Positions 1 to 9,674 of a stretch of DNA of 64,000 bases are shown here, piece after piece. Source of the DNA: an uncultured Gammaproteobacteria bacterium (GTDB lineage: Bacteria; Pseudomonadota; Gammaproteobacteria; Nitrosococcales; Methylophagaceae); the NCBI GenBank assembly GCA_937900515.1, contig CALCCU010000112.1:62001-126000 (forward strand), written 5' to 3'. The translations under genes were made by a program, and so were the position numbers. Position 1 is the stretch's first letter. Each line of letters begins with the position of its first letter. The notes beneath the pieces are model-generated. The model did no database searches. It had not been told where the DNA came from and saw only the letters and a program-made list of their open reading frames with translations.

Positions 1-606
1 GACGCAGTTATCGATCATATTGAATTGCCAAATGAGAGTACCTCTGGCAAAAACCAACTACTTGTTGTTGCCAGCCGTGAATCAATTATTCGTGGTTATG
101 TAGATCAACTACAATCAGCTGAGATAAATCTAAAAACTATAGATATTGCAGTTCAAGCTGCTCGCAACATTGTTAACTTTCAATCTAAAGAGTTGTCGCA
201 TAATAGCATCGGCCTATTAAACTTATGGGATGACGTAGCAAAAATAAGTGTAATTTTAAATAATGATCTTTATATAAACAGAAGCTCAAATATAGGTCTA
301 GAATCACTCGCGCATGTCAGTGATCAAGATGAAAATAGTCAACTAATATTAGACTCCCTCGCACTAGAGTTGCAGCGCACGTTTGATTATTATGAAAGCC
401 ACTCAAGGCAGGCTCCTATCTCACAGCTATTTATTATCTCAAATGAAAAACCCGTAAAAAATCTGGCCGAAATGCTTCAAGCACGCTTAGGTATAGATTG
501 CATTAGTAGCAATATGAATGACATTGTCACACTCGGCGAGAATGTTGATAATATTGATTATAGGTGTATCTCCGCAATTGGTGGCGCATTAAGGGATTTT
601 TCATAA
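1..606 (+). CDS. MSHA/type IV pilus biogenesis protein, MshI/PilM-like (5' truncated by window edge)
   Basis: Frame is open from base 1 (DAVIDHIELPNES...); the tracked TTG start at 25 is probably internal. PilM/MshI-like actin-fold C-terminus followed by PilN-, PilO- and MshK-like ORFs. Confidence 0.7.
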   Translation, partial: DAVIDHIELPNESTSGKNQLLVVASRESIIRGYVDQLQSAEINLKTIDIAVQAARNIVNFQSKELSHNSIGLLNLWDDVAKISVILNNDLYINRSSNIGLESLAHVSDQDENSQLILDSLALELQRTFDYYESHSRQAPISQLFIISNEKPVKNLAEMLQARLGIDCISSNMNDIVTLGENVDNIDYRCISAIGGALRDFS

Positions 607-607
607 T

Positions 608-1180
608 ATGCAGCAAATCAACCTATACCAAGCTCAATTTCAGCCTCAAAAAGTAGCGCTAACGCCTGAGCGAATGTTACAAACGGTACTAATAACCCTC
701 GCTTTATTTGCATCCCTTAGTTTCTATCAAGCTCATAAAAATTCCAGCTTACAAAGTGAAATAATAGAAACACAACAGGCTATTCCTATTACCACGGAAT
801 CATCGACAGTCTCGTCTCCACTTCTTAAGGGAGAATTAGATAGTTTGCAAAAGCAATATACGGAAAAGCAGACTTTTTTAAATTACCTCACCCACCATGA
901 ATTAGGCAATCAACAAGGGTTTTCGCAAACATTAAGCAATCTATCTCAACAACGTATTGAAAATGTCTGGCTAACGTCATTTTCATTACGTGATGCAGGC
1001 CATTCTGTCACGCTTGATGGTCAAGCTCTAGAATCAAATCAAATTCCACTTTATATTGATAGTTTGGCGCAAGGTTCACAGTTCCAAGGTAAGCAGTTCT
1101 CTGTATTTGAACTACAGCAACCTGATGATTCTGGAATCTATACCTTTAAACTTCAAACCAATGAAAATAAAGGGAAGTAA
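608..1180 (+). CDS. PilN-like pilus/MSHA biogenesis protein
   Basis: Short N-terminus, single TM, coiled-coil (MQQINLYQAQFQPQ...); position between MshI-like and MshJ-like ORFs. Confidence 0.7.
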   Translation: MQQINLYQAQFQPQKVALTPERMLQTVLITLALFASLSFYQAHKNSSLQSEIIETQQAIPITTESSTVSSPLLKGELDSLQKQYTEKQTFLNYLTHHELGNQQGFSQTLSNLSQQRIENVWLTSFSLRDAGHSVTLDGQALESNQIPLYIDSLAQGSQFQGKQFSVFELQQPDDSGIYTFKLQTNENKGK

Positions 1181-1183
1181 CAG

Positions 1184-1861
1184 GTGGATAAGCATCTAAA
1201 GTCTATTACAACTTACCTATTAGGACTGTCTCTAAGGGAGCGACTGCTCTTATTGCTCATTTTCATCACCGTAATTTATGCCGCTTGGGATGGTTTAATC
1301 TATAGTAAACAGACTCAGCTCTACCAGCAATTAATTACTCAAAAGCAGGAACTGGCAGAACAGTATCAGCAGAAGCAAGTAACGTTAGCTGAAAATCTCG
1401 CAGCACTACGAAAACAAAATAGTTCAAAAGAACAATTACTCCAAGAAATAGCAAATCATAAGCAACAACTAACGGCAGTAAATGTCGAAATTGACCAGGT
1501 TTTAGGTAGTCTTGTTCCACCTACTAAAATAACAGAGCTATTACATAGTTTGTTACTAAAGACCCAAGGTTTGAAGCTATTGGCACTAAGCAATAAGCCC
1601 GTTGAAGCAATTTCAATATTTGATAATGAGCAAACCGAAGAAGCCGTAAGTGATAGTCAGACTAACCTATATAAACACTCGACGACAATGATTTTACTCG
1701 GTGATTATCAACAACTTTATCATTACCTAAAAATGATAGAACAATCAAAATGGGGACTCTATTGGGATCAGCTCGAATATAAAGTAACTGACTACCCTAA
1801 AGCTCAAATCACTCTAGACGTCCATACGGTTAGCAGCGATCAATATTGGATAGGCTTATGA
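1184..1861 (+). CDS. mshJ: MSHA biogenesis protein MshJ-like (PilO family)
   Basis: GTG start; TM followed by coiled-coil and a PilO-like C-terminal domain; operon position. Confidence 0.65.
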   Translation: MDKHLKSITTYLLGLSLRERLLLLLIFITVIYAAWDGLIYSKQTQLYQQLITQKQELAEQYQQKQVTLAENLAALRKQNSSKEQLLQEIANHKQQLTAVNVEIDQVLGSLVPPTKITELLHSLLLKTQGLKLLALSNKPVEAISIFDNEQTEEAVSDSQTNLYKHSTTMILLGDYQQLYHYLKMIEQSKWGLYWDQLEYKVTDYPKAQITLDVHTVSSDQYWIGL

Positions 1862-2232
1862 TAGTAAATCGTTTAGCAACGCTGGTACTGATCGGTACAA
1901 GCTTGCTTTCTAATGCCGTCTTCGCCAAAGAGACATTAACTGATCCGACCATGCCTGCTAATTACTCGACAAAATCAGTAAAACACTTGGCACAGGAAGC
2001 TCCCAGTAACAAGTCTCAGATTGAATTGAAATTAAACTCCACAATTATCTCGCCATACCAAAAAATAGCTGTTATCAATGGCAAGCAATTAAAAGTTGGC
2101 GAAGAAATTAGTGGTGCGACTATCACTCAAATCTCACACCAACATGTTGTTCTTAACTATGAAGGTAAAGAAGTTGAACTCTTATTACAGAGTTCATTTA
2201 TCAGTCAAGTCAACGCAGCTAAGCAAAAATAA
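1858..2232 (+). CDS. mshK: MSHA biogenesis protein MshK-like
   Basis: DPTMP motif after signal peptide, GspC/PilP-like HR domain. ATG at 1858 overlaps the mshJ stop (ATGA) and is preferred over the tracked TTG at 1846. Confidence 0.65.
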   Translation: MIVNRLATLVLIGTSLLSNAVFAKETLTDPTMPANYSTKSVKHLAQEAPSNKSQIELKLNSTIISPYQKIAVINGKQLKVGEEISGATITQISHQHVVLNYEGKEVELLLQSSFISQVNAAKQK

Positions 2233-2240
2233 TTCAGCCT

Positions 2241-2735
2241 TTATTTTCTAAATATTTGCCCAAAAGATAAGGCAGCTAATGCTGTAAAAGCGACTAAGGT
2301 CCAAGCAGGTATGCTCAATCCCATGAATGACCAGACCACCTCAGCACACTCGCCTGAGCCACGCATCACCATATTAATCGCATCAGCTAAGGGGAAGTTT
2401 TCCAGCATGAAGTTTAAGCCTGGCCCGCAACTTGGCACTTGATCTTCTGGTAGGTTTTGCAACCAAACATGCCTTGCTGAAATTCCCATGCCAACAAGAG
2501 CAACAAGTCCTGCTAAGACGGCATATACCTTAATCCCTACTGTTTTAGGATTATGTATAACAGCAAGCAACATGATCAAGCCAACAAACAACGTGAAAAC
2601 TCTTTGAAGAATACATAATGGGCATGGTTCTAAATGCTCTACAAATTGGAAGTAAGCTGCAATTCCTAACATCAAAGCACAAAATAAGAAGCCTAATAAA
2701 AATAAACTACGTGACGCTAACATTACTTTCTCCAA
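2241..2735 (-). CDS. dsbB: Disulfide bond formation protein B
   Basis: Four TM helices, EPCPLCILQR redox motif and second Cys pair (VPSCGPG...SGECAE). Confidence 0.93.
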   Translation of the reverse strand: MEKVMLASRSLFLLGFLFCALMLGIAAYFQFVEHLEPCPLCILQRVFTLFVGLIMLLAVIHNPKTVGIKVYAVLAGLVALVGMGISARHVWLQNLPEDQVPSCGPGLNFMLENFPLADAINMVMRGSGECAEVVWSFMGLSIPAWTLVAFTALAALSFGQIFRK

Positions 2736-2791
2736 GGATTAATTCTGTGCTAACTTACATTAAAGACCATCAGGTATAAAGGGAAAAGATA

Positions 2792-3310
2792 ATGAACGAA
2801 CAAGAACTCGAACAAAAACTAGTTGATGCCTACGATAAAATGATGGGCAGGATTAATGGTGTAATTGCTTCAGCCGAACAACATGCCCTTCCAACACTAC
2901 AAAATAATATCAATAAAGCAAAGCAACAAGCTATTGAATTAAAAGAAGTCTCAAAAGATGAAGCTGATAAGATTGCCTCTTACCTTCAACGAGATATCCA
3001 CCTTGCTGCTGAATATTTAGAGCAATCAGGTGAAAATTTTTCTACTTGGTTTAATTTTGATATTGAATTAATTGAAGCAAGACTGCTTGAAGCATTTTCA
3101 AATGTAGCCGATAAAACGCGACTTGAGCTTGCGCAACTTGCCGAGCAAGCAAAACAAGCTCAGCAATATCACACGGGTGAAATAACAGCTATTGGTACGC
3201 TAACTTGTACAGCATGTGACACTGTCATGCATTTTAAAAAGACAAGTCGTATCCCTCCTTGTCCAAAATGTCATAAAACAGAATTTATTCGAACTCGCCA
3301 CAAAAGCTAG
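2792..3310 (+). CDS. Zinc ribbon-containing protein (DUF1451-like)
   Basis: C-terminal CxxC...CxKC zinc ribbon (TCTACDTVMHF...PPCPKCHKTEFIR) after a helical N-terminus. Confidence 0.75.
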   Translation: MNEQELEQKLVDAYDKMMGRINGVIASAEQHALPTLQNNINKAKQQAIELKEVSKDEADKIASYLQRDIHLAAEYLEQSGENFSTWFNFDIELIEARLLEAFSNVADKTRLELAQLAEQAKQAQQYHTGEITAIGTLTCTACDTVMHFKKTSRIPPCPKCHKTEFIRTRHKS

Positions 3311-4479
3311 TCAGCCCAATAAAAGCCACCTTCGGAAATAAGTTGGCATAATACATTCGCTGATTGGGGACTTGTTTTAATACGTTGCCAGTCAGCAAGT
3401 GTAATCACACTATTTTCTGCTAATAGTGGCAATAAATCGAAGTCCTTTTCATCAAACAGATACGGTTCACCCGCCATAAATAATGTGCCACGGCTTCCAT
3501 CGATATGCCATGCGAAACGATGATAAAGGCTACGTTGTAAATTAGCCCCCTCCTCAAACTCTTTATTTAACTCAGATACCGTCAGCAAATCCGACCACGT
3601 TTCTTCAGCCAAGGCAGTTAAACTAGACTTCGTTTCAGATACATACCTACCCAAAGCATCAGCTAAAATGGGCGCTGCTTGGTCAATCGTCATGTGAAGC
3701 AACTGTTTCAAGCGATCGATTGCAGCTTGATCTATTTGATGAGGATGAGCTGAAGTTATTAGACTGGCATCATTATATCGTCCTGTCGCTAACTCTTTTT
3801 CTAATAAGTTACTAATAACGGCATCTAATAGATCGGTTTGGGAAGGCGCACGAAAACCAATAGAAAAAGTCATACAGTCATTTTTTGCCACTCCATGATG
3901 CGCAACATAGGGAGGCAAATAAAGCATGTCACCAGGCTCTAAATCCCAGTCTTGATCTGGAAAAAACTCCGCGAGTATTTGAACATCAATTCCTTCAATC
4001 TGCTCGGAATTATGGACTGGATGATCAGTAAATTTCCAATTTCTTGTTCCCATCGCCTGCAATAAGAACACATCATAGCCATCAGTATGCGGCCCCACTG
4101 TACCATGCTCGGGAGCATAACTTACCATCAAGTCATCACGGCGCCAGTCAGGAATAAAACGAAACGGATCTAATAAATACTGTAATTCAGGTAGGTGCTT
4201 ATCCACATCCTGAACTAACACTGTCCAATGCGTTTCAGGTAAACGATTAAAGACTTCATCAGAAAATGGGCCATGACTAATTTGCCATGAACCGTTAGTT
4301 CCTTTTTCTTCAATTAAGCGAGACTCAATTTCTGGCTCGCAAGCTAGCCCAGCTAAATCATCAGGACTAATTGGTGACTTAAACCCTTTAAATGCTTGTC
4401 GAATTAACAATGGCTTTTTCTGCCAATATTCATCTAAAAACTGTTGATGTGTTAAACCTGTATTAAAAAATTCATCCAT
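3307..4479 (-). CDS. roxA: JmjC/cupin ribosomal protein uL16 arginine hydroxylase, RoxA/YcfD-like
   Basis: HTDGYDVFLLQAMGTRNWKF iron/2-OG motif and LEPGDMLYLPPYVAHHG cupin motif. Confidence 0.85.
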   Translation of the reverse strand: MDEFFNTGLTHQQFLDEYWQKKPLLIRQAFKGFKSPISPDDLAGLACEPEIESRLIEEKGTNGSWQISHGPFSDEVFNRLPETHWTVLVQDVDKHLPELQYLLDPFRFIPDWRRDDLMVSYAPEHGTVGPHTDGYDVFLLQAMGTRNWKFTDHPVHNSEQIEGIDVQILAEFFPDQDWDLEPGDMLYLPPYVAHHGVAKNDCMTFSIGFRAPSQTDLLDAVISNLLEKELATGRYNDASLITSAHPHQIDQAAIDRLKQLLHMTIDQAAPILADALGRYVSETKSSLTALAEETWSDLLTVSELNKEFEEGANLQRSLYHRFAWHIDGSRGTLFMAGEPYLFDEKDFDLLPLLAENSVITLADWQRIKTSPQSANVLCQLISEGGFYWAD

Positions 4480-4492
4480 TGTTCTATATCTA

Positions 4493-4936
4493 CTAGTCGA
4501 CTATCTCAACACTGAAAACAACATTATTTAAACTAATAATTTTTATTTTTGTGCCCGCAGGACAATCATTTCCTTGAATTTTCCATGTTGAATCATCGAC
4601 TTTAACTTTACCCTGACCATCAACAATAGGATCTTTTAAAGTAATGACACGGCCAACATACTGCTCACCACGTCGATTAAGCAATGGTTCGTCAGTCTCT
4701 ATAGGATTCTTACTGTAATAATAACGCCAAGTAATAATACTCAGAATTGAAAGCACCGCAAAGAAGAAAACTTGGTACTCCCACTCCATATCAGGCACGA
4801 AAAACAGTGCGACGCCAGTTATAAAGGCTGCAACGGCCATCCATAGAGCAAAAAAGGTTGGTGCAAGCATTTCAATAATAACGAGTGCTACCGCCGCCAT
4901 CCACCAGTGCCAAAAGTCGGGTACAAATACTTCCAT
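4493..4936 (-). CDS. NfeD family membrane protein
   Basis: TM region followed by OB-fold (GRVITLKDPIVDGQGKVKVDDSTWKI); adjacent to an SPFH gene. Confidence 0.85.
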   Translation of the reverse strand: MEVFVPDFWHWWMAAVALVIIEMLAPTFFALWMAVAAFITGVALFFVPDMEWEYQVFFFAVLSILSIITWRYYYSKNPIETDEPLLNRRGEQYVGRVITLKDPIVDGQGKVKVDDSTWKIQGNDCPAGTKIKIISLNNVVFSVEIVD

Positions 4937-4942
4937 CGCTAT

Positions 4943-5899
4943 TTATCCTTCTTTGAATGTATTTTTAGCTAGCTCTGCAATCCCACCTAATGAACCGATC
5001 ACGCTGCTTGCTTCTAGCGGCATAAAGACCACTTTGCTATTGTCAGCTGAGGCGACATCTTGCAATGATTCGACGTATTTCAGAGCAACAAAATAATTAA
5101 TGGCTTGAATATCACCTTTTGCAATCGCTTCAGATACTACAAACGTTGCACGAGCCTCAGCTTCTGCAGAACGTTCACGAGCTTCAGCATCACGAAATGC
5201 AGCTTCTTTCCGCCCTTCGGCATCTAATACAACAGCTTGTTTTTCACCTTCTGCTTTCAAGATTTCAGCTTGACGAAAACCTTCTGCTTCTAAAATATTG
5301 GCCCGCTTTTCACGCTCAGCTTTCATTTGACGGCCCATTGCTTCCACGAGATCCGCAGGTGGTGCAATATCTTTAATCTCAATACGCGTTACTTTCACAC
5401 CCCAAGGTGTTGTCGCATCATCAACAACACTTAATAGACGTGCATTAATTTCATCACGTTTAGAAAGTAGTTCATCTAAATCCATCGAGCCCATAACAGT
5501 ACGAATATTCGTCTGGGTCAAATTCAAAATGGCATTGTTAAGATTATTCACTTCATAAGCTGCTTTTGCCGCATCAACCACTTGAAAAAACACAACCCCA
5601 TCAACACGTACCATGGCATTGTCTTTAGTGATAATTTCTTGTGAATCAACATCAAGAACTTGTTCCATCATATTTATTTTCGCGCCAATGGTATCCACTA
5701 CCGGCACAATTAGGTTTAAACCTGGTCGTAATGTTTTGGTATAACGCCCAAAACGTTCAACTGTAAATTCACGCCCTTGTTGAACTGATTTAACACCCAA
5801 TAAGATTATAATTATTGCTAATACCAAGAAAAAAAGTACAAATGCTGAAAAACCTTCCATTTCATTCTCTCCATCAAATAAGGATAAAAAATACTCCAT
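4943..5899 (-). CDS. SPFH/Band 7 (stomatin-like, QmcA-type) protein
   Basis: Band 7 sequence [34 protein letters not shown] and long coiled coil. Confidence 0.9.
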   Translation of the reverse strand: MEYFLSLFDGENEMEGFSAFVLFFLVLAIIIILLGVKSVQQGREFTVERFGRYTKTLRPGLNLIVPVVDTIGAKINMMEQVLDVDSQEIITKDNAMVRVDGVVFFQVVDAAKAAYEVNNLNNAILNLTQTNIRTVMGSMDLDELLSKRDEINARLLSVVDDATTPWGVKVTRIEIKDIAPPADLVEAMGRQMKAEREKRANILEAEGFRQAEILKAEGEKQAVVLDAEGRKEAAFRDAEARERSAEAEARATFVVSEAIAKGDIQAINYFVALKYVESLQDVASADNSKVVFMPLEASSVIGSLGGIAELAKNTFKEG

Positions 5900-5981
5900 T
5901 AATCATACAGTAAATAGATATAAATCTTGGACATTTTGTCCTCGAAGTCGGACAATAGCCTCACATCAACTTTCTAAAAAC

Positions 5982-6653
5982 TTGGCTATGAAATCAGATT
6001 TTTTGACGCGACTACTTCTCACAATAAGCTTAAGCATAATCAGCATATCGTCCTATGCGGCACAGTGGTATCACGTTGAGTTAGTTGTTTTTGAGCAGCT
6101 TTCAACAGTTACTGATGAACAATGGCCCTATATGAAAGAAGTCAGCACTGGTTCAGTCACACCAGATACAAATAACAGGCTTATGCACCCTACAGAGGTG
6201 TCAACATTAATTGATAGTAAAAACAGTCTATCTTACTCATCGAAATACCGAGTCCACTATCACCGTGCTTGGCAGCAGCCAATCATGACAAAACGCTCGG
6301 CAAAAGCCATCACAATAAACTCACCCAATGGCATGATTGACGGGACTATTCGTTTATATAAGTCGACATATCTTCATGCAGCAGTTGATCTTTGGCTATT
6401 AGAAAACAAAGTACCGCTTAACGACTGGTCAGAGGCTTCAGCTGAGGGTGAAATTATTGGTGGAGTAAGAAATCCTCATCTTGATCAGGCTCATCGAATT
6501 CGCAGTAAAAAACTACACTTTTTCGACCACCCCAAATTAGGGGCAATATTACAACTAACGCCGATTAGAACACCAGTATCTGCTCAGGAAGAAGCTAAAA
6601 AACTCGAAACGTATTCTTTACCAGAACAAGGTCTAGCTACTGCATCTGAATGA
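5982..6653 (+). CDS. CsiV-like periplasmic protein
   Basis: Signal peptide then AQWYHVELVVFEQ, characteristic of CsiV-type proteins. Confidence 0.65.
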   Translation: MAMKSDFLTRLLLTISLSIISISSYAAQWYHVELVVFEQLSTVTDEQWPYMKEVSTGSVTPDTNNRLMHPTEVSTLIDSKNSLSYSSKYRVHYHRAWQQPIMTKRSAKAITINSPNGMIDGTIRLYKSTYLHAAVDLWLLENKVPLNDWSEASAEGEIIGGVRNPHLDQAHRIRSKKLHFFDHPKLGAILQLTPIRTPVSAQEEAKKLETYSLPEQGLATASE

Positions 6654-7377
6654 GCCGAGCCAACACCTGTTTAACTTGCTTCATACCACCAGCAAGTGTT
6701 TGTTCAATTTCAGCCATAGTGATTAGCTTATCCGATAAACCTGCAGCCCAATTCACCATTAGAGCACAGCTTGCATAGCTGATATTTAACTCACGTGCCA
6801 AATAAGCTTCAGGCATACCCGTCATACCAACCATCGCACAACCATCTTGCGCCATCCTTGTTATTTCAGCGGCAGTTTCTAGTCTTGGGCCCTGTGTAGC
6901 ACCATAGGTGCCGCCATCATGTACCGTAATATTTAGAGCAATAGCTGCTTTCAGCAAGGCTTGCCTTAGTGCTTCATCATAGGGGTAAGTAAAATCAATA
7001 TGTTTATCGGGTGAGAAATTATCACTATAAAAGCTCTGTTCACGGCCATAAGTATAGTCAATAATTTGATCTGGCACCGCTAATGCTCCCGGCGGCAAAT
7101 CAACTTGAATACCACCTACCGCAGCTACGGCAATAATCTTTTCGACACCGACTTGATGTAAGGCCGAAATATTCGCTCGGTAATTTATTTTATGTGGGGC
7201 CACGGTATGTCCGCGGCCATGCCGAGGTAAAAAGACAACCGACTTACCATGAAAATTGCCAAATAATAACTCACTTGAAGGCATACCGTAAGGTGTCGTT
7301 ACAGTCCTTTTTTCATCAATAGTTAGACCATCTAATGCAGTCAAACCTGTTCCACCAATTATCGCTAACTGACTCAT
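6637..7377 (-). CDS. S-methyl-5'-thioinosine phosphorylase (MTAP/PNP family)
   Basis: MSQLAIIGGTGL..., FLPRHGRGHTVAPHKINYRANI, GPRLETAAEI, MVGMTGMPEAYLARE motifs. Confidence 0.85.
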   Translation of the reverse strand: MSQLAIIGGTGLTALDGLTIDEKRTVTTPYGMPSSELLFGNFHGKSVVFLPRHGRGHTVAPHKINYRANISALHQVGVEKIIAVAAVGGIQVDLPPGALAVPDQIIDYTYGREQSFYSDNFSPDKHIDFTYPYDEALRQALLKAAIALNITVHDGGTYGATQGPRLETAAEITRMAQDGCAMVGMTGMPEAYLARELNISYASCALMVNWAAGLSDKLITMAEIEQTLAGGMKQVKQVLARLIQMQ

Positions 7378-7378
7378 A

Positions 7379-7918
7379 TTATCGTCCTTTTACTGCATAA
7401 ATCCCAGGAGCATTGCGCCAATAGCCCTGATAGTCCATCCCAAAGCCAAATACATATCGATTAGGTACCGTCAGACCGATAAACTCAGGCTGAGCAGCTA
7501 ATTTATTATTATGAAGTTTATCAATCAAGGTTAAGCATTTTACCGACGCAACACCTTGTTCAAGACAATATTCGCGTAAAGCATTAATCGTAATGCCTTC
7601 ATCAAAAATATCTTCCACCAAAATAACTGCACGATCTTTTAAACTGGTCACAGGTTGGTGCAGCCATTCCAGTTCACCGCCCTCCAGCTTATCGCCGTAA
7701 CGTGTTAGATGAATATAATCTAATTCCAAAGGAAAATTAAGTTTAGGCAATAAATTACCAGTGGTGACAACCGAACCATTCATTACGCAAAGTAACAGTG
7801 GATTACTATCAGCATAGTGTTGTGAAAGCGACTCAGCCAAGCTGTTTAGGGCCTGTTCAATTTCATCAAGAGAATAAAGTAAGTCTGCCGTATCTAAAAC
7901 GTGCTGAAGCTGTTGCAT
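7379..7918 (-). CDS. hpt: Hypoxanthine-guanine phosphoribosyltransferase
   Basis: PRPP motif VILVEDIFDEGIT and FVFGFGMDYQGYWRNAPGI-type C-terminus. Confidence 0.85.
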   Translation of the reverse strand: MQQLQHVLDTADLLYSLDEIEQALNSLAESLSQHYADSNPLLLCVMNGSVVTTGNLLPKLNFPLELDYIHLTRYGDKLEGGELEWLHQPVTSLKDRAVILVEDIFDEGITINALREYCLEQGVASVKCLTLIDKLHNNKLAAQPEFIGLTVPNRYVFGFGMDYQGYWRNAPGIYAVKGR

Positions 7919-7986
7919 GTAAATCTCATCTATTTAGGTTCTAATGAGCTATTATAATGACTTTTTTAGTCTATAAGGGACTTAAG

Positions 7987-8883
7987 ATGCGCCGTTTCTG
8001 GCCACTTGTTTTATTTGTCATTATTCTTTCTATTGCTCTGATAAGTACTCAAAAGCCATCAGCGCCTACTGTAGAGACTAAGCAAATTCCCCAGCGTATT
8101 ATTTCCTTAGCACCAAGTATTACCGAAACACTTTTTGCTATTGGTGCAGGCCAACAAGTTGTGGGCGTAACCAAATATTGTGACTTTCCATCTGAAACGA
8201 CTTCCTTACCTAGTGTCGGTGGTTTCATCGATCCAAATATTGAAGCCATTGTGGCACTCCAACCGGATCTCGTTGTGCTATTAGCAAATCATTCGCATGT
8301 TATAAAACAACTCCAGCAACTTCATATCAATGTCTTAGCAGTAAGCAATACTAGCCTAACGGATATACAGCAAACTATTAGTACGCTAGGCGAAGCTACT
8401 CATCACCAAAATAAAGCCAAGCAAATAATAGAAAAAATTAACACCACAATCACCTCGATAAAAACTAAAACAGCCAAGCTCGCTAAACCTCGCGTAATGA
8501 TTTCCATGGGGCATAGCATAGGTACAGAACACATCGAGCAAGTGTTTATCGCAGGACAAAGAGATTTTTATAATGATTTAATTAGACTGGCAGGCGGTAC
8601 TAACGCCTATGAAGGCACTCAATTAAAAGTGCCATCAGTTTCAATTGAAGGCATTATGCAACTCAACCCAGAAGTAATTTTAGATATATTCCCTGAATAT
8701 GATGACCATCTGATAGATCTCGCTCAGACACTTGAACGCTGGCATTCTTTAAAATACGTCGATGCAATACAAAATAACCGTATTCACATCATCGAAGAAA
8801 GTTATGCCACTATACCTGGACCGAGAATATTTTTATTATTAGAAAAAATCGCGCCCTTAATTCATCCAGAAGTCGATTGGTAG
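7987..8883 (+). CDS. btuF: Cobalamin-type ABC transporter substrate-binding protein (BtuF-like)
   Basis: RIISLAPSITETLFAIGAGQQVVGVTKYCDFP; followed by BtuD- and BtuC-like genes. ATG 7987 preferred over tracked 7957 because it gives an N-terminal signal sequence. Confidence 0.75.
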   Translation: MRRFWPLVLFVIILSIALISTQKPSAPTVETKQIPQRIISLAPSITETLFAIGAGQQVVGVTKYCDFPSETTSLPSVGGFIDPNIEAIVALQPDLVVLLANHSHVIKQLQQLHINVLAVSNTSLTDIQQTISTLGEATHHQNKAKQIIEKINTTITSIKTKTAKLAKPRVMISMGHSIGTEHIEQVFIAGQRDFYNDLIRLAGGTNAYEGTQLKVPSVSIEGIMQLNPEVILDIFPEYDDHLIDLAQTLERWHSLKYVDAIQNNRIHIIEESYATIPGPRIFLLLEKIAPLIHPEVDW

Positions 8884-9674
8884 CTAATATGACAACGCTC
8901 TTAGAGGTAAAAAATCTCGGTTTTAGCATAAACAATAATCCGCTACTATCAGATATTAACTTTCAACTCAGTGCAGGTGAACACCTCTGTATCCTTGGTC
9001 CAAATGGAGCAGGCAAAAGTAGCCTACTCAAAATATTAATGGGCATTCTTCCTGCTAGCACAGGTCAGATAACACTTAATCAAAGCGACTTATCGTTATT
9101 GCCACAAAAACTACGCGCTCAGCAGCTTAGTTATGTACCACAGTCACACAAAGGTTTGCAGTTTTTTAGTGTTGAAGAGTTTATCAAAATGGCACGTTAT
9201 GCCTATCACTCGGCGTTATCAGACTGGCAGCCAGAAGATAAACAGGCTGTAGAGCGGGCAATCAGCATCACTCATACCGAAGATTTTTTACATAGAAAAA
9301 TGGACACGCTCAGCGGTGGTGAAGCGCAACGAGTGATGATTGCAGCAGCGCTTTGCCAACAAACTCCATTATTATTACTAGATGAACCAACTAGCTTCTT
9401 AGATCCTCGCCATCAAGTCGAAGTACACCAATTAATTAGTGATTTAAATCAAAAACATAATATTACGATTATTGAAGTAAGCCATGACTTGAATCATGCC
9501 GCTCAACACAGCCAGCATATATTGGCTCTAAAAAACGGTAAAACTCAATGGTATGGCAATTCGCCCGATTTATTAAACAACACACATTTGCAAGCTCTTT
9601 ACGATCAAGACTTTGTATTTACAACACATCCACAAACAGGCGCAAAGATTGCCTTAGCAAGTGAACAACTATGA
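8877..9674 (+). CDS. btuD: ABC transporter ATP-binding protein (BtuD/FecE-like)
   Basis: Walker A GPNGAGKSS, LSGGEAQRVMIA signature, Walker B LLLLDEPTS. Confidence 0.85.
   Translation: MVANMTTLLEVKNLGFSINNNPLLSDINFQLSAGEHLCILGPNGAGKSSLLKILMGILPASTGQITLNQSDLSLLPQKLRAQQLSYVPQSHKGLQFFSVEEFIKMARYAYHSALSDWQPEDKQAVERAISITHTEDFLHRKMDTLSGGEAQRVMIAAALCQQTPLLLLDEPTSFLDPRHQVEVHQLISDLNQKHNITIIEVSHDLNHAAQHSQHILALKNGKTQWYGNSPDLLNNTHLQALYDQDFVFTTHPQTGAKIALASEQL

Noticed and set aside
4195-4206. TTATCCACA DnaA-box match
   Set aside because: Single occurrence inside the roxA-like coding region; expected by chance and codon usage. Same for the match near 30229 in dapE.
5119-5376. 85 aa + strand ORF, Gln/Leu/His-rich
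   Set aside because: Antisense to the coiled-coil region of the SPFH gene; composition is an artefact of the coding repeats.
8049-8249. 66 aa - strand ORF and possible cobalamin riboswitch before btuF
   Set aside because: ORF is antisense within btuF. Only ~70 bp separates hpt and btuF starts, too short for a B12 riboswitch.
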